Source of the DNA: Azospirillum sp. RU38E
GTDB taxonomy: Bacteria; Pseudomonadota; Alphaproteobacteria; Azospirillales; Azospirillaceae
Assembly: GCF_900188385.1 (NCBI RefSeq)
Contig: NZ_FZOI01000018.1
Location: forward strand, 1-64,000
Length of the DNA: 64,000 nt
Reading direction: 5' to 3'
Position 1 is the first letter of the stretch. Every line of letters starts with the position of its first letter. Below, in pieces: positions 45,138 to 57,018 of this stretch. A program made the translations under genes and the position numbers. Below the pieces are notes generated by a model that ran no database searches, was not told the origin of the DNA, and worked only from the letters and a program-made list of their open reading frames with translations.

Positions 45138-46190
45138 ATGATGAGCAAGCAAGCCCCCTGGTGGCATCCCGATCATTTCCAGGCCAAGCGCCCGCATCTG
45201 GCGGTGCGCCAGCAGGTGCTGCGCACCGCGCGGCACTGGTTTGAAGATCAGGGCTTTGATGAGGTGGAGACACCGGCCCTGCAGATTTCCCCCGGTCTGG
45301 AGGTGCATCTGGTGGCCTTTGCCACCGATCTGGTGGGGCCGCACCCGGATGACCGAATCCGGCTCTACCTTCATACCAGCCCGGAATTCACCATGAAGAA
45401 GCTGCTGGCGGCGGGTGTGTCCAAGCTGTTCCAGCTTTCGCATGTCTATCGCAACGGGGAACGATCGGGCACGCATCACCCGGAATTTTCCATGCTGGAA
45501 TGGTACCGCGCCGGGGCTGGATATCGTGACCTGATGGGCGATTGCGTGGCGCTGACCCGTGCCGCCTGCACCGCCGCCGGGCGGGACAAGCTGCGCTTCC
45601 GGGGCACGGAAAGCGACCCGTTTGCGGAATGGGAGGTGTTGAGCGTGGCCGATGCCTTCCATACCTATGCCGGGATCGACCTGCTGGCCACCGCCCCTGA
45701 CCCGCTGCGCCCCGACCGCGACCGGCTGGCGGCGGAGGTGACGCGCATCGGCATCCGCGTGGCGGAAAGCGATACCTGGGAAGACCTGTTCTTCCGCGTC
45801 AGCCTGGACCGGATCGAACCGCATCTGGGTTTTGGCCGGCCCACATTCCTGACCGATTACCCGGTCTCCATGGCAGCCCTGGCCCGGCCCAAGCCCGACG
45901 ATCCGCGTGTGGCGGAACGGTTTGAGCTGTATGCCTGTGGCGTGGAACTGGCCAATGCCTTTGGGGAGTTGACCGACCCGGTGCTGCAGCGCCGCCGGTT
46001 TGAGGCCGACATGGCCGAGAAGGAGCGGCTCTATGGGGAGCGGTATCCGATTGACGAGGATTTCCTGGCAGCACTGCCGCTGATGCCCGACAGCGCCGGC
46101 ATCGCGCTGGGCTTTGACCGGCTGGCCATGCTGGTGGCCGGGGCGGATAATATCGATCAGGTGCTGTGGGCGCCGGTGGCGCTGCCCTGA
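45138..46190 (+). CDS. epmA: EF-P beta-lysylation protein EpmA (GenX/PoxA-like lysyl-tRNA synthetase paralogue)
   Basis: A 350-aa class II synthetase core without an anticodon-binding domain. It resembles the C-terminal half of LysS and is expected to attach lysine to elongation factor P. Motif 2 region (YRNGERSGTHHPEFSMLEWYRAG) and motif 3 (SAGIALGFDRLAMLVAG) are clear, and YLHTSPEFTMKKLLAAG is present. The start is at ATG 45138 or the next ATG. efp and epmB are not in the window. It is convergent with lpd across a perfect 14-bp hairpin. Confidence 0.9.
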   Translation: MMSKQAPWWHPDHFQAKRPHLAVRQQVLRTARHWFEDQGFDEVETPALQISPGLEVHLVAFATDLVGPHPDDRIRLYLHTSPEFTMKKLLAAGVSKLFQLSHVYRNGERSGTHHPEFSMLEWYRAGAGYRDLMGDCVALTRAACTAAGRDKLRFRGTESDPFAEWEVLSVADAFHTYAGIDLLATAPDPLRPDRDRLAAEVTRIGIRVAESDTWEDLFFRVSLDRIEPHLGFGRPTFLTDYPVSMAALARPKPDDPRVAERFELYACGVELANAFGELTDPVLQRRRFEADMAEKERLYGERYPIDEDFLAALPLMPDSAGIALGFDRLAMLVAGADNIDQVLWAPVALP

Positions 46191-46205
46191 TGGTCAATAT
46201 ATGAC

Positions 46206-46237
46206 AAGGGCCGGGGAGGTCACCCTCCCCGGCCCTT
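46206..46237. terminator. Perfect bidirectional hairpin between epmA and lpd
   Basis: 14-bp perfect arms (AAGGGCCGGGGAGG and its complement) with a 4-base loop lie between the convergent stops. On the plus strand it ends in TT then CTCT, so termination is likely in both directions although the T-tracts are short. Confidence 0.8.
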
Positions 46238-46264
46238 CTCTGCATCCCTTGCGGGGACCGCCGT

Positions 46265-47674
46265 TCACATATGGATCGGGCGGCCGGCAACGGCCATGGC
46301 GGCTTCCTTGATGGCTTCCGTCAGGGTCGGGTGGGCATGGCTGGTGCGGTAGATATCTTCCGACGAGGCGCCGAATTCCACCGCCAGGCACAGTTCCTCG
46401 ATCATCTCACCGGCAGAGGCACCGATGATGTGCGCACCCAGCACCTTGTCGGTCTTGGCGTCGGCCAGGATCTTCACAAAGCCCTCGGTCGCGTTCATCG
46501 ACCGGGCGCGGCCATTGGCGGTGAAGGGGAACTTGCCGGCCTTATAGGCGACACCTTCGGCCTTCAACTGCTCTTCCGTCTTGCCGACGGTGGCCACTTC
46601 CGGCCAGGTGTAAACAACGCCGGGGATGGCATCGTAATTGATGTGGCCGGACTGGCCCGCCATCACTTCCGCCGCGACAACGCCTTCCTCTTCCGCCTTG
46701 TGAGCCAGCATCTGGCCGGCGATCACGTCGCCAATGGCCCAGATGCCGGGCACGTTGGTGCGGAAATGATGGTCGGTCTTGATGCGGCGGCGTTCATCCA
46801 GTTCCACGCCCACAGCTTCCAGGCCCAGACCATCGGTGTAGGGACGGCGGCCGATGGCCACCAGCACGATATCGGCCTGGATCGTCTCCGCCGCACCGCC
46901 CTTGGCCGGCTCCACCGTCAGGGTGACGCTGTCACCCTCAACCGTGGCACCCGTCACCTTGGTGGACAGCTTGAAGTCGATGCCCTGCTTGCCAAAAATC
47001 CGCTGGGACTGCTTGGAAACCTCGCCATCCATGGTCGGCAGGATGCGGTCCAGATATTCAATAACCGTGACCTTGGCACCCAGGCGCTGCCAGACGGAAC
47101 CCAGTTCCAGGCCGATGACGCCGCCGCCGATCACCACCAGATGGCCCGGCACCTTTTCCAGCTCCAGCGCACCGGTGGAAGACACGATCCGCTTTTCATC
47201 AATCGTCACGCCCGGCAGCGGCATCACGTCGGAGCCGGTGGCGATCAGGATGTTCTTGGCGGTGACTTCCTCAGTCGAACCATCTTCCTTCGTCACCAGC
47301 ACAATGCCGGCGGCCTTGATGGAACCCTTGCCAAGGATGCGCGTGACCTTGTTCTTCTTGAACAGGAAATCCACACCAGTGACGTTGGACTTCACCACCT
47401 CGTCCTTGTGCTTCATCAGGCCGGCAAAATCCAGCTCAACGCCCGAGACCTTCACGCCGAAGGCACCCAGATGGTGCTTGGCTTCGCTGTACTTTTCCGA
47501 TGCGACCAGCAGCGCCTTGGAAGGGATGCAGCCGACATTCAGGCAGGTACCGCCCAGGGTCTTGCGCATCTCCACGCACGCCACGCGCATGCCAAGCTGG
47601 GCCGCGCGGATGGCGGCAACATAACCGCCGGGGCCGGCGCCGATGACGACGAGATCGAATTGGGTGTCCGCCAT
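46265..47674 (-). CDS. lpd: Dihydrolipoyl dehydrogenase (E3)
   Basis: A flavoprotein of 469 aa that reoxidises lipoamide in 2-oxo acid dehydrogenase complexes. FAD site GAGPGG (12-17), redox disulfide C44/C49 in GGTCLNVGCIPSK, NAD site GGGVIGLELGSVW, and the active-site histidine H448 with E453 in HAHPTLTE are all present. ATG 47674 is preferred to 47686 because MADTQFDLVV is the usual start. The partner E1/E2 genes are not seen here. An upstream hairpin may be an operator. Confidence 0.96.
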   Translation of the reverse strand: MADTQFDLVVIGAGPGGYVAAIRAAQLGMRVACVEMRKTLGGTCLNVGCIPSKALLVASEKYSEAKHHLGAFGVKVSGVELDFAGLMKHKDEVVKSNVTGVDFLFKKNKVTRILGKGSIKAAGIVLVTKEDGSTEEVTAKNILIATGSDVMPLPGVTIDEKRIVSSTGALELEKVPGHLVVIGGGVIGLELGSVWQRLGAKVTVIEYLDRILPTMDGEVSKQSQRIFGKQGIDFKLSTKVTGATVEGDSVTLTVEPAKGGAAETIQADIVLVAIGRRPYTDGLGLEAVGVELDERRRIKTDHHFRTNVPGIWAIGDVIAGQMLAHKAEEEGVVAAEVMAGQSGHINYDAIPGVVYTWPEVATVGKTEEQLKAEGVAYKAGKFPFTANGRARSMNATEGFVKILADAKTDKVLGAHIIGASAGEMIEELCLAVEFGASSEDIYRTSHAHPTLTEAIKEAAMAVAGRPIHM

Positions 47675-47982
47675 GGGAATAACCATCCGTTGCTGTGCTG
47701 CCCCTGGGCATAAGGGCCGGTTTCATTCGCGGAACCCCTTATGGCAAGGCCGCCCGCCGATGTCCACCGCCCGGCCATGGTAACAGCCGTGGCGTTGTTA
47801 CATGGCTGAAGGCGGTCGCCTGTACATCCCCGACATAAGTGTATTGTCGGTTTACGTTGTTTTAAGCAAGAATCGACCAATGGCCTATAGCGGCAGGCAC
47901 TGTTGCCCGTTCATTCTCCCCCTCTATGACAAGTCAGAGTCGCAATGATGAAAGCGACCGACCATACCGGGAGGCAAATGCC
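47675..47982. promoter_or_regulatory. Divergent regulatory region lpd/chemoreceptor with two inverted repeats
   Basis: A 308-base gap without a credible gene. It contains an 11- to 12-bp imperfect inverted repeat, GCCATGGTAACA with TGTTACATGGC (47774-47806), and CCGACA/TGTCGG (47830-47850). The chemoreceptor start is set by GGGAGG at 47969-47974, eight bases before its ATG. Promoter hexamers were not fixed. Confidence 0.45.
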
Positions 47983-49404
47983 ATGGATCAAGCCTATGCA
48001 GGCAACGGAAAGCCCGTCACCAGCGCAGGCACCAGCCAGGCCATCGCGGAGCTGGCGCAGGAGGTCGGAACGCTGGGCGTTTCCATCGCCGATGTGACCG
48101 GCTATGTCGATGATGTCAGCCGCCGTATCCGCCAGCAGGCGGAGATATTCGAGTCCTTGCGCCGGGAGGCGCTGGAGATGAAGGCCGGCAACACCCAGGT
48201 GACGGCCGCGACATCCGCCGCGCGGGAAGTGACGGGCAAGGCCCGTGCCCAGGCGGTGGAAAGCCGATCCCAGGTGGACCAAGCGCTGACAGAAATCCGC
48301 GCCCTGGCCGCCGATGTCACCGGCATTGAACAGCAATTGCGCGGCCTGACCGATGCCTTGTCACGCGTCGGCAAGGTGGCCGGTGAGATCAACACCATCG
48401 CCAAGCAGACCAACCTGCTGGCGCTGAATGCCACCATTGAGGCGGCACGCGCCGGCGATGCCGGGCGCGGCTTCGCCGTGGTGGCAACGGAGGTGAAGGC
48501 GCTGGCCAACAAAACGGCGGAGGCGACGCAGGAAATCGACGCCACCATGCGCGACCTGGGCGAACAGGTGAAGGCCCTGGCCAACAAGGGTGCCGCCGGC
48601 AGCGCCAAGGCCGCCAGGGTGCGCAATGAAACCGACCAGATCGGCCGCACCATGCAGGTGCTGGCCGACGCGATGGGCGAAGTGGACCGTCAGCAGGAAC
48701 ATATCGATGCCGCCGCCCGTGCCATCGGCGGCAGTATTGAAACCGTGGACGGCCGGATTGGCGACATGGCCGGCGGGGTGAAGGAAAGCAGCGCCAGCCT
48801 GGCCCAGGCGGGGGAGCGGTTGAGCAACCTGCTCTCCCTCAGCGAACGGCTGATCGGCCATACTGCCAAGCTGGATGTGGAGACGGTGGACACGCCCTAT
48901 ATCCGCGCCACCCAGGCCGCCGCCCGGCAGATTTCCGCCGCCTTTGAGCGGGCCTTGGCCGAGGGCAGCATTCAGGTTTCCGACCTGTTTGACGAGGATT
49001 ACCAGCCCGTCGCCGGCAGCGACCCGCAGCAGCATATGGCCCGCTTCACCAACCTGACCGACCGGCTGCTGCCGGCCATTCAGGAACCGCTGCTGACCCT
49101 GACCGACAAGGTGGTGTTCTGCGTGGCGCTGGACCGCAATGGCTATCTGCCCACGCATAACCGGAAATTCAGCGATCCGCAGCGCCCCGGCGATGCGGCC
49201 TGGAACGCCGCCCATTGCCGCAACCGCCGCATCTTCAACGACCGGGTGGGGCTGGCCGCCGGGCGCAACACCCAGCCCTTCCTGTTGCAGGCCTATCGCC
49301 GCGACATGGGCAACGGCACCTATACCCTGATGAAGGATTGTTCAGCCCCGATCCAGGTGGCGGGCCGACATTGGGGGGCACTGCGGCTGGCTTACCGGGT
49401 ATAG
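47983..49404 (+). CDS. Soluble methyl-accepting chemotaxis protein with C-terminal sensor domain
   Basis: A 473-aa chemoreceptor with no transmembrane segment, hence cytoplasmic. The signalling domain spans about 20-300. The hairpin tip [39 protein letters not shown] (137-175) contacts CheA/CheW. A C-terminal domain (about 325-473) ends [40 protein letters not shown], a segment found in several alphaproteobacterial chemoreceptors and likely to sense an intracellular cue. The ATG at 47983 has GGGAGG upstream; the earlier frame start lacks one. Confidence 0.9.
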   Translation: MDQAYAGNGKPVTSAGTSQAIAELAQEVGTLGVSIADVTGYVDDVSRRIRQQAEIFESLRREALEMKAGNTQVTAATSAAREVTGKARAQAVESRSQVDQALTEIRALAADVTGIEQQLRGLTDALSRVGKVAGEINTIAKQTNLLALNATIEAARAGDAGRGFAVVATEVKALANKTAEATQEIDATMRDLGEQVKALANKGAAGSAKAARVRNETDQIGRTMQVLADAMGEVDRQQEHIDAAARAIGGSIETVDGRIGDMAGGVKESSASLAQAGERLSNLLSLSERLIGHTAKLDVETVDTPYIRATQAAARQISAAFERALAEGSIQVSDLFDEDYQPVAGSDPQQHMARFTNLTDRLLPAIQEPLLTLTDKVVFCVALDRNGYLPTHNRKFSDPQRPGDAAWNAAHCRNRRIFNDRVGLAAGRNTQPFLLQAYRRDMGNGTYTLMKDCSAPIQVAGRHWGALRLAYRV

Positions 49405-49465
49405 GGCCACCCTCCGCCCCACTTCCGCCGGTCCCCGATCGCGTCCCTCGCACCGGGGTCCGGTG

Positions 49466-50221
49466 TCAATCCTCCTCGGCCCCCGTCGCTTCCATGGTTT
49501 CCTTCGCCTGCTCGATCAGGGTCATCGCCTCCACCATCAAATGACGCATGGCGGCCGATGCCGCGTCGGGATCGCTGGCGAAGATGGCGTCGGCGACGCG
49601 CTGATGGTCGGCCACGCTGGCCAGCCGCACGCCCTTGCGCCGGTTGGTCAGCCGGATCGACGTGCGCAGCGCCGCCTCGATCAGCCCGCGCAGCTGGGCA
49701 TAGAAACGATTGCCGCTGGCTTCCAGAATCGCAACATGGAAGGCAATGTCAGAGGTCAGCGGATCATCGTCGCCGGCTTCCGCCGCCTTCATCCGGTTCA
49801 GCGCCGCCGTGATGGCCTCCTTGGCCTTGGCGTCGGCATGGCGGGCCGCCAGGGCCGCCGCCAGCGGTTCAATGGCCAGCCGGACTTGTGTGAATTCCAG
49901 CAGCAGGCCGGGGGAGAATTTCCGCTCCAGCAGCCAATAGAGCACATCGGGGTCCAGCAGGTTCCAATTGCGCTCCGGCTCAATCCAGGTGCCCTGACGG
50001 GGGCGGGCCTTCAGCAGGCCCTTGGCCGTCAGCATCTTCACCGCTTCGCGCAGCACGCTGCGGCTGGCCCCCAGCTGCTTGCACAGCTCCGCCTCGGTCG
50101 GGAACGGGTTGCCCACGCCATAGGTGCCGGTGACGATATCCACGCCCAGGCGCTGCAGGATTTCATAGGTGAAGTTGCGGCCCATTTCGTGGCGCAGGCC
50201 CCTTGCATTGCCATTAGTCAT
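49466..50221 (-). CDS. GntR-family (FadR/FCD subfamily) transcriptional regulator
   Basis: A 251-aa regulator. The N-terminal winged helix contains FPTEAELCKQLGASRSVLREAVKMLTAKGLLKARPRQGT. The C-terminal FCD domain (about 105-235) has the metal-binding pattern DIAFHVAILEASGN with a downstream HQ and H. FCD regulators of this kind (for example DgoR, LldR, UxuR) sense sugar acids or related metabolites. Lying directly downstream of the beta-galactosidase gene, it is a candidate regulator of that locus. The ATG at 50221 is used; an upstream frame start at 50254 is less likely. Confidence 0.88.
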   Translation of the reverse strand: MTNGNARGLRHEMGRNFTYEILQRLGVDIVTGTYGVGNPFPTEAELCKQLGASRSVLREAVKMLTAKGLLKARPRQGTWIEPERNWNLLDPDVLYWLLERKFSPGLLLEFTQVRLAIEPLAAALAARHADAKAKEAITAALNRMKAAEAGDDDPLTSDIAFHVAILEASGNRFYAQLRGLIEAALRTSIRLTNRRKGVRLASVADHQRVADAIFASDPDAASAAMRHLMVEAMTLIEQAKETMEATGAEED

Positions 50222-50341
50222 CTGAACAGAACTCCACAGAAGCCGCGACGGCACTCCACTGCCAGAAGAAGCGCCAGACGGGCGGGGCCCAACAGCGGGG
50301 GCGCTGTTGAAAGGGTGCAGATAAGAGAGGGGCGGCTGAGG

Positions 50342-50381
50342 TACCGGGCAGGTATTATATATGATAAATACAGGCCCGGTA
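50342..50381. promoter_or_regulatory. Palindromic candidate operator upstream of the GntR gene
   Basis: Perfect 8-bp arms TACCGGGC/GCCCGGTA flank an AT-rich core reading GTATTATATATGATAAATAC. The core contains TATATGATAAAT, matched at 10 of 12 positions upstream of the TonB receptor gene (59469-59480). The site lies about 120 bases before the regulator start, fitting autoregulation. Confidence 0.4.
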
Positions 50382-50449
50382 AAGCCGCCCTACTGTCAGA
50401 CAGCGCCTTGAATTTCAGGCTCCATTACAGACATGGAACGATTGCGTAA

Positions 50450-53605
<3,156 letters not shown>

Positions 53606-53624
53606 TTATTGGTTATGATCGGTG

Positions 53625-53648
53625 GATGGATGGCGAACGCCATCCATC
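53625..53648 (-). promoter_or_regulatory. Hairpin at the glpD-to-beta-galactosidase junction
   Basis: Perfect 11-bp arms GATGGATGGCG/CGCCATCCATC with loop AA overlap the glpD stop and lie about 32 bases before the beta-galactosidase start. No U-run follows. It may attenuate read-through or protect the upstream message. Confidence 0.45.
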
Positions 53649-55218
53649 ACAGATGATGGGCAGCGGCAGTGGCGGCGAAGGCTTCCACCTGTTGCCGCTG
53701 CCAGGTCTCATCCCGGCCCAGTTCGGCGGCCATCAGGGCGGCCACCTTGGGTGCGGCTTCCAAGGCTGCCGCCGCATCCAGCAGCAGGGCGCGGGTGCGG
53801 CGGGCCAGCACATCCTCCACCGTGCGCGCCATTTCGGCCCGCACAGCATGGATGACCAGGGCGGTCGGATAAGGCAGGCGCGGATGCAGCGGGGCGGCCA
53901 GGGCCGGATCGGATGCCATCAGCGCCCGCACCGCATCGGCATCAGCGCCATAGACGGTCAACGGATCGGCATAATCGCCCGCCTTCTCCACCCAGCCAGC
54001 CAGATGCCGGTCGGCCGTGTTGGACGGCACGGACGGCAGCCCGGCCAGATCGGCAGCACGATCCACCGTCTGTTCGGCCATCTTGCGATAGGTGGTCCAT
54101 TTCCCGCCGGTCAGCGTGATCAGGCCGGAAGGGTCAGTGATGATCAGATGGTCGCGCGGCACGGCGGAGGTGCCGGACACACCATCAGCCTTCACCAGCG
54201 GGCGAATACCGCTGAACACGGCCAGCACATCGGCGCGGCTGGGGGCCTTTTCCAGATAGAGGGCGGCATGGGTCAGCAGGAATTCGATTTCCTGTTCCAG
54301 CGGGCGCGGTTCCAGCGCGATCTCCGGGATGGGCGTGTCAGTGGTGCCGATAATGGCCCGGTCGTGCCAGGGCACGGCGAACAGCACCCGCCCATCGGCT
54401 GTTTTCGGCACCATCACCGCATCATCCCCCGGCAGGAAGGACCGATCCAGCACCAGATGAATCCCCTGGCTGAGCGACAGGGTGGAGGGGCGGGACGGAT
54501 CGTCCAGATGCCGGGTCTGGTCGGTGAACAGCCCGGTGGCATTGATGATGGCGCGGGCGTTGGCCGTGCGTTCAACACCGGTTTCGCTATCCACGAACCG
54601 CACCCCCGTCACCTTGCCATCCTGCTTCAGCAGCCCGGTGACGGGGGCATGGTTGACCAACACGGCCCCGGCGTCCGCCGCACTCAAGCCCAAAGTCAGG
54701 GCCAGCCGCGCATCATCGAACTGCCCATCATAATAAAGAATGCCAGCCTTCAGCCCTGCCCGTTTCACCGTCGGCGCGCGGCGCAGAACCTCCGCCCGCG
54801 ACAGCAGGCGGGACCGGCCCAGACCCAGCCGCCCGGCCAGCAGGTCGTACACCATCAACCCGGCACCATAGAAGGCGGCATCCCACCAGCGATAGACCGG
54901 CACGACAAAGGGCTGCTTGCGGGTGACATGCGGGGCATTGGCCAGCAGCCGCCCGCGTTCACGCAGCGCATCCATCACCAGCCCGATATTGCCCTGCGCC
55001 AGGTAGCGCACACCGCCATGCACCAGCTTGGTGGAGCGCGAGGAGGTGCCCTTGGCGAAATCATGCGCTTCCAGCAACAGGGCGCTGTATCCGCGCGCCG
55101 CCGCTTCCAGCGCCACGCCCAGGCCACTGGCCCCGCCGCCGATAATCACCAAGTCCCAGCACTTGCCGGGTTCGGCATCCAGCCGGGCGATGGAATGGTT
55201 GCGATCCAGGATCGACAT
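53647..55218 (-). CDS. glpD: Aerobic glycerol-3-phosphate dehydrogenase
   Basis: A membrane-associated FAD enzyme of 523 aa oxidising glycerol-3-phosphate to dihydroxyacetone phosphate and passing electrons to quinone. The FAD-binding GGGASG is at 27-32. The GTSSRSTKLVHGGVRYL block and the RAIINATGLFTD block are typical of GlpD. It follows glpK with a 201-base gap containing a large palindrome. It completes the glycerol route started by GlpK. No glpF or glpR is seen nearby. Confidence 0.95.
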   Translation of the reverse strand: MSILDRNHSIARLDAEPGKCWDLVIIGGGASGLGVALEAAARGYSALLLEAHDFAKGTSSRSTKLVHGGVRYLAQGNIGLVMDALRERGRLLANAPHVTRKQPFVVPVYRWWDAAFYGAGLMVYDLLAGRLGLGRSRLLSRAEVLRRAPTVKRAGLKAGILYYDGQFDDARLALTLGLSAADAGAVLVNHAPVTGLLKQDGKVTGVRFVDSETGVERTANARAIINATGLFTDQTRHLDDPSRPSTLSLSQGIHLVLDRSFLPGDDAVMVPKTADGRVLFAVPWHDRAIIGTTDTPIPEIALEPRPLEQEIEFLLTHAALYLEKAPSRADVLAVFSGIRPLVKADGVSGTSAVPRDHLIITDPSGLITLTGGKWTTYRKMAEQTVDRAADLAGLPSVPSNTADRHLAGWVEKAGDYADPLTVYGADADAVRALMASDPALAAPLHPRLPYPTALVIHAVRAEMARTVEDVLARRTRALLLDAAAALEAAPKVAALMAAELGRDETWQRQQVEAFAATAAAHHL

Positions 55219-55287
55219 TGTTTGTTCCCGTGAATTGGGGGGCGGGTTGAGGGGGAGTTAGAGAGATTGATTCACTTACAGTGCTTT

Positions 55288-55366
55288 CCCCGCGAAAGCG
55301 GGGATCCAGGGGCCACAAGCACTTAAGCGTCGTCCAGGCGGCCCCTGGACCCCCGCTTTCGCGGGG
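55288..55366. repeat. Long inverted repeat in the glpK-glpD gap
   Basis: 27-base arms, 26 of 27 complementary (starting CCCCGCGAAAGCGGGG... at 55288 and ending ...CTTTCGCGGGG at 55366), flank a 25-base centre. Each arm itself folds as CCCCGC-GAAA-GCGGGG. This looks like a paired intergenic palindromic repeat. It could terminate glpK transcription or regulate glpD. Confidence 0.8.
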
Positions 55367-55419
55367 GAGGCAATAACGGGCGGCGGGAAGTGCCTCACAG
55401 AACACCCCACCATCACCCC

Positions 55420-56922
55420 CTACACATCCCACCCTTTGGCGCGCTCCAGGGCGCGGCCCCAGCGTTCATACAACCGGTCCCGTTCGGCTGGCGTCATGCC
55501 CGGTTCAAACCGGTGGGCCAGCTTCCATTTCTCATCCAACTCTTCCCGGCTGCTCCACACACCGGCCCCCAGCCCCGCCAGATAGGCGGCACCCAATGCC
55601 GTTGTCTCGGCGATGCGCGGCACCTCCACCGGCACGCCCAGCATGTCGGCCTGGAACTGCATCAGGAAATGGTTGGCGGTGGCCCCGCCATCGGCGCGCA
55701 ACTCCGTCAAGGGAATCCCTGCCTCCCGCTCCATCGCGCGCACCACGTCCAGCGTCTGATAAGCCATGGCTTCCAGCGCCGCGCGCACCATATGGGCGCG
55801 GCCAGTGCCGCGCGTCAGCCCGCAGATCAGGCCACGCGCATAGGGATCCCAGTGCGGGGCGCCCAGCCCGGTCAGGGCCGGCACGAAATAGACCCCCTCA
55901 TTGCCCCGGATGGAGCGGGCCAGTTCCTCCGTCTCCGCCGCGGATGCAATCAGCCCCAGCCCGTCGCGCAGCCACTGCACCGCCGCCCCGGTGACGAAGA
56001 TCGCCCCTTCCAGCGCATATTCCACCGGTTCATCACCAATGCCCCAGGCAATGGTGGTCAACAGGCTGCCCGGCCCCCGCCGCGCCGCCGTGCCCGTGTT
56101 CATCAGCATGAAGGAACCGGTGCCATAGGTGTTCTTGGCCAGCCCCGGCCCATGGCAAGCCTGGCCGAACAGGGCCGCCTGCTGGTCCCCCGCCACGCCC
56201 GACACAGGAATGCCATGGGTGCCGAAGAAACTGTCGGGATCAGTCAGCCCATGGATGCAGGTGGAGGGGTTGACCTTGGGCAGGCAACAAGCCGGGATAT
56301 CCATCAGGGCCAGGATATCCTCATCCCAGCGCAGTTCATGGATGTTGTAAAGCTGGGTGCGGGCGGCGTTGGAATAGTCGGTGACATGCGCCGCACCACC
56401 GGTCAGCTTCCAGATCAGCCAGCTGTCAATGGTGCCGAAAGCGACTTCCCCCTTGTCCGCCCGCGTCCGCAGGCCCGGCACATGGTCCAGCAGCCAGCGG
56501 ATTTTCGTGCCGGAGAAATAGGGGTCGATGACCAGCCCGGTCTTGTCGCGGATCATCGCCTCCACGCCGGACTGCCCGCGCAATTCCTCGCAATAGGAAG
56601 CCGTGCGGCGGTCCTGCCAGACGATGGCGCGGTGCAGCGGCTCCCCCGTCGCCCGGTCCCAGACCACAACGGTTTCGCGCTGGTTGGTGATGCCGATGGC
56701 GGCCAGATCGTCAGCACGCAGATGGGCAGCGCGTAGGGCGCGGCCAATCACATCCAGCGTCACATGCCAGATTTCCAGCGCATCATGTTCCACCCAGCCG
56801 GCTTGGGGGAAATGCTGGGTGAACTCGGCATAGGCGCGGCCCACCATATTGGCGTCGCGGTCGAACACCAGCACGGTGGTGCCGGTGGTTCCCTGGTCGA
56901 TGGCAAGCACATGGCCGGTCAT
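55420..56922 (-). CDS. glpK: Glycerol kinase
   Basis: An FGGY-family kinase of 500 aa making glycerol-3-phosphate. The N-terminal [15 protein letters not shown] (ATP/substrate lobe) and the FGGY-type C-terminal signature with [18 protein letters not shown] are present. The ribosome-binding GAGGGG lies in the loop of a small CTTG/CAAG hairpin formed by the start of repeat copy 3. It is upstream of glpD on the same strand. Confidence 0.96.
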   Translation of the reverse strand: MTGHVLAIDQGTTGTTVLVFDRDANMVGRAYAEFTQHFPQAGWVEHDALEIWHVTLDVIGRALRAAHLRADDLAAIGITNQRETVVVWDRATGEPLHRAIVWQDRRTASYCEELRGQSGVEAMIRDKTGLVIDPYFSGTKIRWLLDHVPGLRTRADKGEVAFGTIDSWLIWKLTGGAAHVTDYSNAARTQLYNIHELRWDEDILALMDIPACCLPKVNPSTCIHGLTDPDSFFGTHGIPVSGVAGDQQAALFGQACHGPGLAKNTYGTGSFMLMNTGTAARRGPGSLLTTIAWGIGDEPVEYALEGAIFVTGAAVQWLRDGLGLIASAAETEELARSIRGNEGVYFVPALTGLGAPHWDPYARGLICGLTRGTGRAHMVRAALEAMAYQTLDVVRAMEREAGIPLTELRADGGATANHFLMQFQADMLGVPVEVPRIAETTALGAAYLAGLGAGVWSSREELDEKWKLAHRFEPGMTPAERDRLYERWGRALERAKGWDV

Positions 56923-56925
56923 TTT

Positions 56926-57010
56926 CTTGTCCCCTCAAGCGCCGGGCGGCGGCATCCGCCGCCTTGGCTTACGCGGCACGGGCCGCGCGGCGGCGGTCGC
57001 CGCCGTTGGT
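56926..57010 (+). repeat. Multi-hairpin repeat element, copy 3
   Basis: On the plus strand: a short CTTG/CAAG hairpin (56926-56939), then GCGCCGGG, stem 1 GGCGGC/GCCGCC with loop ATCC (56948-56963), spacer TTGGCTTAC, stem 2 GCGGC/GCCGC (56973-56986), and stem 3 CGGCGGCG/CGCCGCCG with loop GT (56988-57005). It ends with a truncated fourth hairpin, TTGGTTAA. The same order, spacers and loops occur at 5113-5179 (inverted) and 5299-5355. It fills the gap between the SapC gene and glpK and includes the glpK leader. Confidence 0.8.
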
Positions 57011-57018
57011 TAATGTTC

